A stretch of 64,000 bases of DNA from Nocardia cyriacigeorgica (GCF_005863245.1 NZ_VBUT01000006.1:248001-312000), one strand, 5' to 3'; shown: positions 31,890 through 40,791, numbered from the stretch's first letter. Translations and numbers: made by a program. Notes: generated by a model from the sequence alone, not told the origin.

Positions 31890-33104
31890 TCAGGTGCGCA
31901 AGGCGGTATGCAGCCGAGCGGTGACGACCGCTCGGCGCACATCGCCGGGCGGCAGCAGCCGCAGCGCGTGCTCGTGGACCTCGACGTCGCCGGGGACGCG
32001 CTCACCGAAGGCGACGGCGTGATCGGCGCGGTCGCTGGTGAGTACCGCATTGCGGACCCCGACTTCAAGGTGTGCGCGCCACTGCGCGATGCCGGGCGTG
32101 TCCGACCCCGGCAGCAGTGCACCCCGGTACAGCCACACCGCGGAGGTGGTGTCGCCGGCGGCGATGGCGGCCAGCAGGTCGACCGCGTCGCAGGAGATCG
32201 GGCCGGTGAGCAGGTAGCGGCGGTTGCCGATGTGCCCGCCGGTGGCGCGGCGCAGATGCGAGACCTCGGCCTTGAGGGTGGCGGCGGTGACCGGACGGTC
32301 GCCGTAGAGCGCGGCGTGCAGCTGTTCGGGGGTGAACCCGTCGGGTTCGAGGGCGAGCAGGGTGAGGATCTCCAGCTGACGTGGCCGCAGCGGCACGGTG
32401 AATCCGTCGCGGGTCAGGCGTGATTCACCCAGGCATTCCAGGCGCAGTCCGGCCGGCGGCGGTGCTTGCGCGCTGCGCAGCATGGTCTCCACCGCGGTGA
32501 CCAGGGCCCGCACCGACGACATGACCAGCGGGTGGGACCGGTCCCAGGAACTGGACAGGTCGAGTGCGCCGACCTGCCTGCCGTCGGGGGCGTGGATCGG
32601 AGCGGAATAGCACACCCAGCCGTGCAGCGCCGCCACCAGATGTTCGGCGCAGAACACGGTGCTCGGGGCGTCGGTCAGCAGCGACATCGAGACCGCGTTG
32701 GTGCCCATATGGGCCTCGTCCCAGCAGCCACCCGGCGCGAAATTGACCTGCTCGGCGCGCCGGCGCACCGCCCGGTCACCACCGGACCACAGGATCGCGC
32801 CGGAGGCGTCGGTGACAGCGGCCAGGTAGCCGGCGTCGACGGCGACGTCGTTGAGCGCACCGGACAACTCGGTGACCGGCGCGCGCAGCGGCGAGCGCGC
32901 CCACCGCTCGCCGATATCATCGAGACCCGGTGCGCCGGTGCACCCCGGGTCGACCGTGGTCAGCGAGCGCCGCCACGATTGCGCGACCTCACTGCGTAGC
33001 AAGGTGTTCGGGGTCCGCACGGCGGCGCCGGAGGCGGTGGCCACGCGTTCCCATTCCTTTTCGAGATCGGTGCGCTGCTGGGTCAGGGTGCGAAACCGTG
33101 CCAC
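31890..33104 (-). CDS. GAF-domain transcriptional regulator (AcoR-like sensory part, winged-helix output)
   Basis: The 404-residue protein has an N-terminal region with SEVAQSWRRSL, a GAF-type sensor (about 60-210; NFAPGGCWDEAHMGTNAVSMSLLTDAP then GWVCYSAPIHAPDGRQVGALDLS in segments), and a C-terminal winged-helix-type domain (about 230-300, VPLRPRQLEILTLLALEPDGF, AATLKAEVSHLRRATGG). Related actinobacterial proteins sit beside alcohol/aldehyde dehydrogenase genes with DUF779, but here the DUF779 gene is 3.7 kb away. The start is GTG 33104 (MARFRTLTQQ). Ligand unknown. Confidence 0.8.
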   Translation of the reverse strand: MARFRTLTQQRTDLEKEWERVATASGAAVRTPNTLLRSEVAQSWRRSLTTVDPGCTGAPGLDDIGERWARSPLRAPVTELSGALNDVAVDAGYLAAVTDASGAILWSGGDRAVRRRAEQVNFAPGGCWDEAHMGTNAVSMSLLTDAPSTVFCAEHLVAALHGWVCYSAPIHAPDGRQVGALDLSSSWDRSHPLVMSSVRALVTAVETMLRSAQAPPPAGLRLECLGESRLTRDGFTVPLRPRQLEILTLLALEPDGFTPEQLHAALYGDRPVTAATLKAEVSHLRRATGGHIGNRRYLLTGPISCDAVDLLAAIAAGDTTSAVWLYRGALLPGSDTPGIAQWRAHLEVGVRNAVLTSDRADHAVAFGERVPGDVEVHEHALRLLPPGDVRRAVVTARLHTALRT

Positions 33105-33131
33105 ACGCAGTCCTTCTCGTCGTCCGGGTCA

Positions 33132-33150
33132 CCGGTCGGGCCCCGACCGG
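33132..33150. promoter_or_regulatory. Perfect 19-base palindrome upstream of the GAF regulator
   Basis: CCGGTCGGG-C-CCCGACCGG is a perfect dyad centred 37 bases upstream of the GTG at 33104. It could be an autoregulatory operator of the GAF regulator or a terminator for the lipoprotein gene that ends at 33226 on the same strand. Confidence 0.5.
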
Positions 33151-33225
33151 CCTGCTTGCGCGTCCTATCCTCGCGCAGGCGAACCCGCTCGCGGGACGCT
33201 TTGCCGCACAACGATCACCGGTGCG

Positions 33226-33546
33226 TCATTTGGTGATGAAGATGCCCGCCACGTCGGCGTTCTTGATCGGGGTCTCGGCATTGCGCTGCGCACCGCACAG
33301 CAGATCCACCTGGATGATCGTGGCGTCCACGGCGGTGCCCGCCGGTTCGGAATCGATGCCCGAATTCTGCTTGATGAACTTGGTGATCGTCATCCGCTTG
33401 GTGTCCGGGTCCTGCTGGACGTACTCCCGGCAGGGCGTGTCGCCGCCGCGGTTGAGCGCGCGTTCGATGTCGTTGCAGCCGGCCAGCAACAGCGCGGCGG
33501 CCGCGGCCGTGCAGGCGAGGCCGGTCCGTGCGATGGTGGCGTTCAT
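33226..33546 (-). CDS. Small lipoprotein, possibly HdeA-like
   Basis: The 106-residue product has a lipoprotein signal peptide with lipobox LLLAGC (Cys24). The mature domain has two cysteines (Cys39 in TPCREYVQQD and Cys84 in VDLLCGAQ) spaced about as in HdeA/HdeB acid-stress chaperones, and the same helix pattern (TKRMTITKFIKQNSG...VDATIIQVDLLC). HdeA-like function outside the membrane is a reasonable guess, not proven. ATG 33546 follows a GGAGGATC site. Confidence 0.7.
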   Translation of the reverse strand: MNATIARTGLACTAAAAALLLAGCNDIERALNRGGDTPCREYVQQDPDTKRMTITKFIKQNSGIDSEPAGTAVDATIIQVDLLCGAQRNAETPIKNADVAGIFITK

Positions 33547-33630
33547 GTGATCCTCCTGGTCGGCGCGCCGGGCCACCTCGCCCGGCCGTTGGCTACAGCC
33601 TAGGCGGCCCGGCCGACACCGGGCCCGCGC

Positions 33631-34770
33631 TCAGCCGGTGAACACGCGCAGTGGGACGTTCATCTCGGCCGGGGTCAGCGAACCATGATGGCCGGGCAGC
33701 GCCGATTGCAGCGGTTCGGCGTGAGTGCGCACCACCCCGCCGGTATCGCGCGCCACCACGACCAGGTCCCCGATCCGTTCGCGGACCTGCGGCGATACCG
33801 TCGGCCCGAACCAGCCGCAGTCGATGACCTCCGCGCGGGACAGCACCTGGAATCCGGCGCCGAGGCGTTCGCGCCAGGCCGCCATCACATCCTCGACGGC
33901 GCCATCGGTGGTGTAGACGTGGCGTGCGCGCGGTTCCCCGCCGAGCCGGTGCACGCCCTCGCGCAGGCCGGGTTCGGCATCGAAGTCGATCGTGTCGCCG
34001 AGTTCCACCATGCCGTGGTCGGCGGTGACGATCAGCGCCGAGCCCGCGGGCATCCGCGCGGCGATATCGGCGGCGATCCGGTCCACGTGCGCCAGCTCCA
34101 GCAACCACGCCTGCGAGGACGGCCCGCGCACATGCCCGGTGGTGTCGAGCTCGCCGTGGTAGGCGTAGACCAGCGAACGGGGTCCGGCAAGCGCTTCGAC
34201 CACGCCCGCGACCAGGTCGCCGACCGAGAAGTTGGGCCGGAAGGCGCACCCGCGCAGCACAGCGCGGGTCAATCCGGAGCCGGCCTGATAGCGCGGCGCC
34301 ACCTGCGTCACGGTGAGGCCGTGCGCGGCGGCTCGCTCGAAGACGGTTGCGCCGGGCTGGAATTGCTCGGGCACGAGCTGGTCGAGCAGGTCGCCCTTGT
34401 GCTGGGCGCCGAACAGCCGCCAGCCCAGCGGATCGAACAACCGGTCCTGGCCCGGCACCCGCAGCAGATAGCCGACGATGCCGTGCTCACCGGGCGGCAC
34501 ACCCGCACCGAGGGAACTGACGCTGGTTGCCGTCGTGGTCGGGAATCCGGCCGTCAGCACGGCGGGGGACAGCCCCGACAGGAACGGCGCCACTTCGGCG
34601 TGCTCGGCCAGCGCGTCGGCGCCGAGACCGTCGATCAGCAGCACACACACCCGGTCCACCCCGAGTTCGAGCCCGAGGCGATCGCGCTCGCCGGGGACCC
34701 CGAATCCGGCCAGGACGGAGGGAAACAGATCGGACAGGGAACCCGTTCCATAACGGGGCGCGACGAACAC
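33631..34770 (-). CDS. Alkaline phosphatase-superfamily protein (nucleotide pyrophosphatase/phosphodiesterase type)
   Basis: The 379-residue protein has the metal-site and nucleophile region VCVLLIDGLGADAL...LTAGFPTTTATSVSSLGAG, with Thr/Ser after the FPTTT motif as nucleophile, then LDTTGHVRGPSS and IVTADHGMVEL supplying further zinc ligands, and GEPRARHVYT near the end. This is the type I phosphodiesterase/nucleotide pyrophosphatase fold. No signal peptide is visible, so it is probably cytoplasmic; the substrate is unknown. Confidence 0.87.
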   Translation of the reverse strand: MFVAPRYGTGSLSDLFPSVLAGFGVPGERDRLGLELGVDRVCVLLIDGLGADALAEHAEVAPFLSGLSPAVLTAGFPTTTATSVSSLGAGVPPGEHGIVGYLLRVPGQDRLFDPLGWRLFGAQHKGDLLDQLVPEQFQPGATVFERAAAHGLTVTQVAPRYQAGSGLTRAVLRGCAFRPNFSVGDLVAGVVEALAGPRSLVYAYHGELDTTGHVRGPSSQAWLLELAHVDRIAADIAARMPAGSALIVTADHGMVELGDTIDFDAEPGLREGVHRLGGEPRARHVYTTDGAVEDVMAAWRERLGAGFQVLSRAEVIDCGWFGPTVSPQVRERIGDLVVVARDTGGVVRTHAEPLQSALPGHHGSLTPAEMNVPLRVFTG

Positions 34771-34815
34771 GTGCTCAGGATGCGGGCCGCCGCGCGCGGG
34801 CGCAAGCCGGTTGTT

Positions 34816-35430
34816 TCAGGAGCCGGGAGCGATCAGGGCATTGAAGGTGCCCATGATGTCGGCCACCAGTTCGGGTGCGGTGGTGCCCATCAGCGCACTG
34901 CGCTTGTCCAGCTGCCCGTCCAGCCACAGCGACGCCAGACCGTGGGCCAGGCCCCAGAGCGTGACCGCGAGGGTGTCGGCCTTGCCCGCGGGTAGCTCGC
35001 CCGCGGCGACACAATCGGCGACGGTGCCGGACAGAACGGCGAAAGCGGCCTCACCGGCGGCCCGGGTCTCGGGGTGCTTGTCGGGTTGTGACAGCTCCGG
35101 CCGGAACATCAGCCGGAAGTAGCCGGGGTTGTCCCGGGCGAAGCGCACATACGCGTCGGCGATGGCGGTCAATCCGGCCAGGGGAGTGGGCGCGGCGTCC
35201 CTGGCGGCGGCCACCTCGTCGCCGAGCTTGCGGAAACCCTCGGTCGCCAGATCGGCCAGCAGCGCGGCCCGGTCGGCGAAATGGTGGTAGGGCGCACCGG
35301 AACTCACGCCGGCCTCGCGGGCCACCCGGCGCAGGCTCACCGCCGCGATGCCCTCGGTCTCGATCAGCCGCAGGCAGGCCGCGAGCAAGGCCTCACGCAG
35401 GGCGCCGTGGTGATACGAGGTCCGGGTCAC
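34816..35430 (-). CDS. TetR-family regulator divergent from a reductase gene
   Basis: The 204-residue protein has a TetR HTH (about 5-50; EGIAAVSLRRVAREAGVSSGAPYHHFADR) and a C-terminal domain with the WHG-like features (PGYFRLMFRPEL, TLWGLAHGLASLWLDGQL). GTG 35430 gives standard length. The divergent reductase gene and the CTTAGAT repeats between them suggest it represses the reductase and itself. Confidence 0.9.
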   Translation of the reverse strand: MTRTSYHHGALREALLAACLRLIETEGIAAVSLRRVAREAGVSSGAPYHHFADRAALLADLATEGFRKLGDEVAAARDAAPTPLAGLTAIADAYVRFARDNPGYFRLMFRPELSQPDKHPETRAAGEAAFAVLSGTVADCVAAGELPAGKADTLAVTLWGLAHGLASLWLDGQLDKRSALMGTTAPELVADIMGTFNALIAPGS

Positions 35431-35477
35431 CGTCCGAGCGTAAGCGAATGGCACTGGACAAACCAATCTGGGCAGTG

Positions 35478-35504
35478 CTTAGATTATCTGAGCGGCGCTT
35501 AGAT
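35478..35504. promoter_or_regulatory. CTTAGAT repeats, candidate TetR operator
   Basis: CTTAGAT-T-ATCTGAG at 35478-35492 is an almost perfect dyad (one mismatch), and CTTAGAT recurs at 35498-35504. They sit in the AT-rich part of the TetR/reductase intergenic region, 37-63 bases before the reductase ATG, overlapping the likely promoter. Confidence 0.65.
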
Positions 35505-35540
35505 GCGTCGGGTTCTTCCTCCTCTCGATGGGTAGACATC

Positions 35541-36602
35541 ATGGGCACACGAGTACTGGTCACCGGCGCCACCGGATTCATCGCCGGCCACGTCATCGCC
35601 GAACTGCTGAACCACGGATACGCGGTGCGCGGCACCGTGCGCAGCCTCGCCGACACCCGCAAGCGCGAGCACCTGGTCGAGCTCGCCGAGCGTGCCGGCG
35701 GTGAGATCGATTTCGCCGCAGCCGATCTCGACCGCGACGAGGGCTGGGCCGCCGCCGTCTCCGGCTGCGACTACGTCCTGCATGTCGCCTCACCGTTCCC
35801 GTCCGCACCGCCGGACGACGAACAGGAGATGATCGACACCGCTGTGCACGGCACCCTGCGGGTGTTGCGGGCGGCCGCGGCCGCGGGCACGGTGCGGCGG
35901 GTGGTGCTGACCTCCTCGATCGCCGCCATCGCCCACGGCCACCGCACCGACGCGGTGCGCACCGAGGCCGACTGGACCGTTGTGGAGCGCAGCCCGGCCT
36001 ATCAGAAGAGCAAAACCCTCGCCGAGCGCGCGGCCTGGGACTTCGCCGCCGAGAACCCCGACGGTCCCGAACTGACGGTCCTGAATCCCGGCATGGTCCT
36101 CGGCCCCGCGCTCTCCACGGCCACGAGCACCTCCCACGAACCCGTGCGAATGCTGCTCGGCCGTCAGGTGCCCGGCTCGCCGCGGGTGGGCTGGGCGACG
36201 GTGGACGTGCGCGATCTCGCGGTCGCGCACCGGCTGGCCATGGAAACGCCGGAGGCGGCGGGCAAACGGTATATCTGTGCGGGCGAACATCTCTGGATGC
36301 GAGATCTCGGGCGCCTGCTTGCCGAGGAATTCGGGCCGCGCGGGTTCCGGGTGCCGACCCGTCAACTGCCCGACCTGCTGGTCCGCGCCATCGCGGTGGT
36401 GGACAAGACGGTGCGGCTCACCGTGCCGTCGCTGGGGCTGGTCGAGCGACTCAGTGCCGAACGGGCCGAACGCGAGCTCGGCTGGACCATGCGTCCGGTC
36501 CGGGATTCGGTGCGCGACACGGCCGAGAGCCTGCTGGCGCTCGGTGTGGTGCCGAAGCCCGCGGGCGCGCGCTCCGATGCGGCCGAACCGGCGCACGCGT
36601 AA
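35541..36602 (+). CDS. NAD(P)-dependent extended SDR (aldehyde/dihydroflavonol-reductase-like)
   Basis: The 353-residue protein starts with the Rossmann motif LVTGATGFIAGHVIAELL (about 5-22), has the catalytic YQKSKTLAE (Tyr and Lys of YxxxK), VVLTSS before it, and LNPGMVLGP after it, as in bacterial aldehyde/ketone reductases related to dihydroflavonol reductase. Probable NADPH-dependent carbonyl reduction in xenobiotic or lipid metabolism. ATG 35541. It is under likely control of the divergent TetR and is followed by a small gene with its own ribosome site. Confidence 0.9.
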   Translation: MGTRVLVTGATGFIAGHVIAELLNHGYAVRGTVRSLADTRKREHLVELAERAGGEIDFAAADLDRDEGWAAAVSGCDYVLHVASPFPSAPPDDEQEMIDTAVHGTLRVLRAAAAAGTVRRVVLTSSIAAIAHGHRTDAVRTEADWTVVERSPAYQKSKTLAERAAWDFAAENPDGPELTVLNPGMVLGPALSTATSTSHEPVRMLLGRQVPGSPRVGWATVDVRDLAVAHRLAMETPEAAGKRYICAGEHLWMRDLGRLLAEEFGPRGFRVPTRQLPDLLVRAIAVVDKTVRLTVPSLGLVERLSAERAERELGWTMRPVRDSVRDTAESLLALGVVPKPAGARSDAAEPAHA

Positions 36603-36614
36603 GGAGATCCGCTC

Positions 36615-36833
36615 ATGATCACCGCAACATTGATCGTCGCGACCCTCGGGCTGGTTCGCCGGTTGCGCCGGCGCGAGGGGAGGAGCAGGGCCGACTCCGA
36701 CGCCGGACGGCGACGAGCTCGTTCCGTCGCCGTGCGGCAGGGATCCGGCTGGTGGAGGTCCGGCCGAGCCGCGGCGTCGGCGGCCGCGCTGTCTGGGGCG
36801 AGCATCGCCGCCGCCGCATTCGTCGCCTGCTGA
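36615..36833 (+). CDS. Small basic protein with hydrophobic ends
   Basis: The 72-codon frame starts 12 bases after the reductase stop behind AAGGAG. The product has a short hydrophobic N-terminus (MITATLIVATLGLV), an Arg-rich middle (RRLRRREGRSRAD) and an Ala/Ser-rich hydrophobic C-terminus ending in Cys. No family was recognised and codon bias is only moderate, so this is a plausible but unproven gene. Confidence 0.4.
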   Translation: MITATLIVATLGLVRRLRRREGRSRADSDAGRRRARSVAVRQGSGWWRSGRAAASAAALSGASIAAAAFVAC

Positions 36834-36932
36834 CTGCGGGTCGCCTCGCGTGGCATCATGCCCGCCCGCGTTGCCCTGCCTGGGTGCGTGGGCGGGCTGT
36901 GATCGCCGATGTCGCCTTGGTAGACAAGAGGG

Positions 36933-37805
36933 GTGAGCGCACAACATGAATTCCGATTCGGCGTGAACATGGTGGTCCCGGAGTCGAGGCAGGCGTGGAT
37001 CGCCAAATGCCGCCGGGCCGAAGCGCAGGGCTACGACGTGGTCGGCGTGGCCGATCATCTCGGACTGCCCGCGCCGTTCCCGTCGATCGTGCTCGGCGCC
37101 GAGGCCACCGAGCGAGTCCGGCTCAATACCTTCGTGCTGAACACGCCGTTCTACAACCCGGCGCTGCTGGCACGGGACGTGGCCGGGGTGGATCAGTTCA
37201 CCGACGGGCGAATCGAACTCGGCCTCGGTGCGGGGTATGTGAAGGACGAGTTCGAGGCGGCGGGCATCCCGTTCGGCACCGGCGGCCGGCGGGTGGCTCA
37301 CCTCGAGAACACCGTCGCCACGCTGCGGAAGCTGTTCGCCGACCCGGAGTATCAGCCGCGCCCGGTGCAGCCGGGTGGGCCGCCGCTGCTCATCGCCGGC
37401 TGGGGCGATCGGCTGCTGCGGCTGGCTGCCACCGAGGCCGACGTCGTCGGTTTCACCGGCGCTGCCACCGGGGCCGGCGGGACGCTGACACTGGCCGATG
37501 TCGAGGGCATCACCGAGCGGGTCGGGTATGTGCGAGAGTTGCTGGGGGAGCGCGCCGACCGCGTCGAGCTCAATATCCTGGTGCAAGCGGTGGTTCCGCC
37601 GAGCGAACGCGCCGCCCTGCTGGACACATACGGTTCCGCGCTGCTCGATGGCGACCCCGAAGAACTGCCCACCCTGCTGTTCGGCACGCCCGCCGAGATG
37701 GCGCAGCGGCTGCGCGAACGCCGCGAACAGTTCGGTATCTCCTACATCACCGTGCTCGAGCCGTACATGGACGCGTTCGCCCCGGTGATCGAACAGCTGC
37801 GCTGA
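36933..37805 (+). CDS. F420-dependent LLM-class oxidoreductase (TIGR03621-like)
   Basis: The 290-residue protein has a luciferase-like TIM barrel: FRFGVNMVVPESRQAWIAKC, YDVVGVADHLGLPAPFPS, RLNTFVLNTPFYNPALLARDVAGVDQFTDGRIELGLGAGY in pieces. This matches the F420-dependent TIGR03621 group common in actinobacteria. GTG 36933 starts the protein. Coenzyme F420 is inferred from the family; the substrate is unknown. It sits alone, convergent with the methyltransferase gene. Confidence 0.88.
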   Translation: MSAQHEFRFGVNMVVPESRQAWIAKCRRAEAQGYDVVGVADHLGLPAPFPSIVLGAEATERVRLNTFVLNTPFYNPALLARDVAGVDQFTDGRIELGLGAGYVKDEFEAAGIPFGTGGRRVAHLENTVATLRKLFADPEYQPRPVQPGGPPLLIAGWGDRLLRLAATEADVVGFTGAATGAGGTLTLADVEGITERVGYVRELLGERADRVELNILVQAVVPPSERAALLDTYGSALLDGDPEELPTLLFGTPAEMAQRLRERREQFGISYITVLEPYMDAFAPVIEQLR

Positions 37806-37883
37806 GCCGCCCACCGGCGCGCCACGCGGCGCCCGACGTCGACCACCACGACAGGCCGCCGCGTGCGCGCGAGCCCGCCCCGA

Positions 37884-38462
37884 TCAGGCAGGCTTGCGCC
37901 ACAGCAAGGTGTAACGCCACATCATCCTGCGCCGGATCCGCGCACCAGGCAGCAATTCGGCGGCCGCCGAGCGGATCTCGGGCAGAGTGTCCTCGGGATC
38001 ACGGCAGGTGAAACCCGGCCCCCTGCTGCCGCCGTGCCACTTACCGATCGCCCAGATCGCGGGTAACAGCGGAAGGTACGCGGCGTCGGCGCGGACGCTC
38101 ATCTTCCAGAGTCCGACCACCGCCAGCGTGCCGCCGGGCGCCACCAGATCACGCAACGCCGTCAAACCTTCGACCAGTGGGACGTGATGCAAGGTCGCCA
38201 CCGCCGTCACGACATCGAAGGTCTGGTCCAGCTCCCGGAAATCACCCTGCGTGAGACGAACATTCGCCGGCGTGGGGGCGTCGGCGATGATCCCGCCGTC
38301 CACATCGACGCCGAGAACCGACTCACACCGGGTGGCGAGTTTCGACGCCAGCAGCCCGTCGCCGCAGCCGACATCGATTGCGGTGCGCGCGGTTTCGGGT
38401 ACTTGCGCGATCAGCCACGGGTGGTAGTGGGTGTTGTGATTCCAGTAGGGATCGGCGCTCAC
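37884..38462 (-). CDS. Class I SAM-dependent methyltransferase
   Basis: The 192-residue protein has motif I TAIDVGCGDGLLASKLA, an acidic loop GVDVDGGII, motif II-like FDVVTAVATLHHV and ALRDLVAPGGTLAVVGLW. It begins with YWNHNTHYHPW, a pattern seen in small actinobacterial methyltransferases of unknown substrate. GTG 38462 is preferred to the in-frame ATG at 38528 because conservation begins here. The following 278 bases (38463-38740) hold nothing I can name. Confidence 0.87.
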   Translation of the reverse strand: MSADPYWNHNTHYHPWLIAQVPETARTAIDVGCGDGLLASKLATRCESVLGVDVDGGIIADAPTPANVRLTQGDFRELDQTFDVVTAVATLHHVPLVEGLTALRDLVAPGGTLAVVGLWKMSVRADAAYLPLLPAIWAIGKWHGGSRGPGFTCRDPEDTLPEIRSAAAELLPGARIRRRMMWRYTLLWRKPA

Positions 38463-38740
38463 CCGCTCCAACGTACCGGGGTCGTGTGTCCTGGCGCGGG
38501 CTGCGATCGGCGCGCTCCGATGCGGCACCTCGGTGCATTTGCTACTGCGGCGCCGATGCCTTCCCTTCGGGCCACGCCCGGCCGAGTCCGGTCAACGGAC
38601 TGGCGAAGCGTGTGGTGACCCCGTCGCGCGCCCGGTACTTCGGTGCGGCCACGCGAGCCTCCGGCGGTCGCCCGCCGACGGCCATCGACGAGTGGTGGCA
38701 GCCTGCTCGGATGATCAGGGCCGCGTGCGTAGGTGGCTTG

Positions 38741-39373
38741 TCAGACACGGCGAGCGGATCCCACGGCACCATCGAACCCCGCCAGCCATGCCGGGAACTC
38801 GGTCAGATTCGCCAGGATGACGTCGGCGCCGGCCGCGCCCAGCTCCTCGGCCGAGCACGGCCCGGTCACCACGCCCACTCCGTACGCCCCCGCCGCCCGC
38901 GCACCCCGCATATCGCCCGCATGATCGCCGACGAAGACCCGCGCCCCATGCTCCCGCAGCGCCGTCGCCTTCCCATCCGACCACAGCTCGCCCACCACGA
39001 CGTCGACGGGCCAGCCGAGATGATCGACATGCAGCTCGGCATGCGGCTGATACTTCCCGGTCACCACAACCACCCGCCCACCGGCGCCGACCACCGCATC
39101 GATCGCCGCGTCCGCCCCAGCCATCGCCGGAACCTCGCCGATGACCTCCGGATAGAGCTCGCGATACCGAGCAACCAACTCCGGAATCAACTCCTCCGGA
39201 GCCCCAGCATCAGCCAGAATCATCGCCAACGGCGGCCCGAGCCGCTCAGCGAGCTCACCACCACGCAACTCCAGCCCGAACTCAGCGGCCACGACATCGA
39301 TCGCCCGCGCCACTCCCTTACGCGAGTCGATGAGCGTCATATCCAGGTCGAAGCCGACAATCCAGGTCACCAC
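38741..39373 (-). CDS. HAD-superfamily hydrolase (phosphoglycolate-phosphatase-like)
   Basis: The 210-residue protein has HAD motif I FDLDMTLIDS (nucleophile Asp9, general acid Asp11), motif II VVVVTGKYQ, the conserved lysine in LWSDGKATAL, and motif IV VFVGDHAGDM. A helical cap lies between motifs I and II. This is the Gph/YihX-type layout. It could remove phosphate from phosphoglycolate, a by-product of RuBisCO oxygenation, but the gene lies far from the cbb operon and no evidence links them. Confidence 0.88.
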   Translation of the reverse strand: MVTWIVGFDLDMTLIDSRKGVARAIDVVAAEFGLELRGGELAERLGPPLAMILADAGAPEELIPELVARYRELYPEVIGEVPAMAGADAAIDAVVGAGGRVVVVTGKYQPHAELHVDHLGWPVDVVVGELWSDGKATALREHGARVFVGDHAGDMRGARAAGAYGVGVVTGPCSAEELGAAGADVILANLTEFPAWLAGFDGAVGSARRV

Positions 39374-39471
39374 CCGACCCTATCGACCCTCACCGGCACG
39401 CCCGCGCCTGCCCGCAGCCGGCAATCGAGGCATCGAAAAAGGAGCATCCGCAACTCTGACGACCTGACAGG

Positions 39472-39945
39472 ATGAGCAGAATGCCGACCCGCATCGAAGA
39501 CCTCACCGCGCAAGCAGAACGCGACGGAGTCCAGCAGCTCGTTGTGGGTGCTGTCGTCGAACACGATGGCCGCGTACTGCTGCTACGCCGTCCCGGCGAC
39601 GATTTCATGGGCGGCATCTGGGAGCTGCCGAGTGGCAAGGTCGAACCCGGCGAGAGCCTCGAGCGGGCCGTCGAGCGTGAGGTCGAGGAAGAGACAGGGT
39701 TGCGGGTCTCCGGAGTCGGCCCCTATATCGACAGTTTCGACTACCGGTCCGGCAGCGGGAAGCGCAGCCGTCAGTTCAATTTCGCCGTCGAGTGCCTCGC
39801 CCCGGAACCGATCCGCCTTACCGAACACGACGCCTATACCTGGACTGCGCTCACCGACGAACCACCGGTCACCGATGCCGTGAAACAGACTCTCGTGCGC
39901 TACAGACATGCCGGTCGGATGCGAGCTCATCCGGAGAACGTGTAG
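39472..39945 (+). CDS. Nudix hydrolase (MutT-like)
   Basis: The 157-residue protein carries a complete Nudix box GKVEPGESLERAVEREVEEE-TG (about 55-77), preceded by LLLRRPGDDFMGGIWELPSG and followed by the usual DYRSGSGKRSRQFNFAVEC strands. It probably cleans up or recycles nucleotide derivatives; the substrate is unresolved. Start is ATG 39472, with ATG 39481 an in-frame alternative. Divergent from the HAD gene over 98 bases. Confidence 0.92.
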   Translation: MSRMPTRIEDLTAQAERDGVQQLVVGAVVEHDGRVLLLRRPGDDFMGGIWELPSGKVEPGESLERAVEREVEEETGLRVSGVGPYIDSFDYRSGSGKRSRQFNFAVECLAPEPIRLTEHDAYTWTALTDEPPVTDAVKQTLVRYRHAGRMRAHPENV

Positions 39946-40132
39946 CGCGAGATCGGATGTTTCGGACGAAAGCATCTGCCGGGTAACATGATTCGCAGAT
40001 AGGCGCAGATCAGGATCGGTCACCCAGGATCGCGAACTGATGCGCCGATACCGAAAAGGCTGCACACATCGCGCTTCGCGCATCCTGGAAGTTCGAGGCA
40101 GTTCGGAGGCTGTACGGAATGGGTGGGGCCAG

Positions 40133-40690
40133 ATGAGAGCGAGTGTCACCGTTGAGGATGCCGAAGGCGAGTGGATTGTGTCTTTCACCCACCGTGATCC
40201 AGAGCTCCTCAATGCGATGAAAAAGGCAGTTCCCCGTGGTCGCCACTGGGACGCGGTGAACATGTCATGGCGAGTCAACGCCGGTACTCGAATCATGGCC
40301 GACCTGTGCGCAGAGTTCGAGCAGCTCGGAGCAGCGGTCACCAAGCCAAACACGCTGAACCCGAACCCGCCGGATGGCGGCGATCGCCGTACCGCCGAGT
40401 ACTGGGAACGAAAGTTCCGAGCCATGAACGACGCCGCACGCCGGCAACACGAGCAGATCCAGCAGCTCATCGACGAACGCGATGAACTGCAAGAACAGCT
40501 GAGGTCGGCGACAAACGTATCGACGCCCATGAACGGCTGGGCAGAAACATTGTTCGATGCAGTCGGCCCTACTCTGCGCAAGTCTGTCTTCAAGGCCCTG
40601 ACCACCTGCCTGCATCCCGATAGGGCTGGTGATGAAGGCCACCCCCTGCAGCAGCAATTGAACGCAGCCTACGACAAGGCTCGCCGCTGA
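40133..40690 (+). CDS. HARP-like module fused to a coiled coil and a J-domain-like HPD segment
   Basis: The 185-residue protein has three parts. Residues 1-65 (EGEWIVSFTHRDPELLNAMK then VPRGRHWDAVNMSWRV) resemble the HARP-type strand-annealing or helicase-associated motif (F...p.l...ik.i..rrWd...k.W.v). Residues 88-128 form a charged coiled coil (ARRQHEQIQQLIDERDELQE). Residues 145-185 (LRKSVFKALTTCLHPDRAG, QQQLNAAYDKARR) look like the core of a J-domain with an HPD triad at 161-163. The region is clearly less GC-rich than its neighbours, suggesting transfer. No known function. ATG 40133 follows GGGTGGGG. Confidence 0.65.
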   Translation: MRASVTVEDAEGEWIVSFTHRDPELLNAMKKAVPRGRHWDAVNMSWRVNAGTRIMADLCAEFEQLGAAVTKPNTLNPNPPDGGDRRTAEYWERKFRAMNDAARRQHEQIQQLIDERDELQEQLRSATNVSTPMNGWAETLFDAVGPTLRKSVFKALTTCLHPDRAGDEGHPLQQQLNAAYDKARR

Positions 40691-40791
40691 AACGACAAAC
40701 TCCGAGGCCAGGACCCCAGCACAAGCATGTGGCGGCGTAGTCGGTCGGCGAGCAGGCCTCGCGGCTGGACCGTCACGGAAGGGACCGACCC

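Noticed and set aside
31628..32122. Minus-strand frame of 164 codons over the TetR/ABC relic
   Set aside because: It lacks any family pattern and is antisense to the clear exporter tail and to the end of the GAF regulator region.
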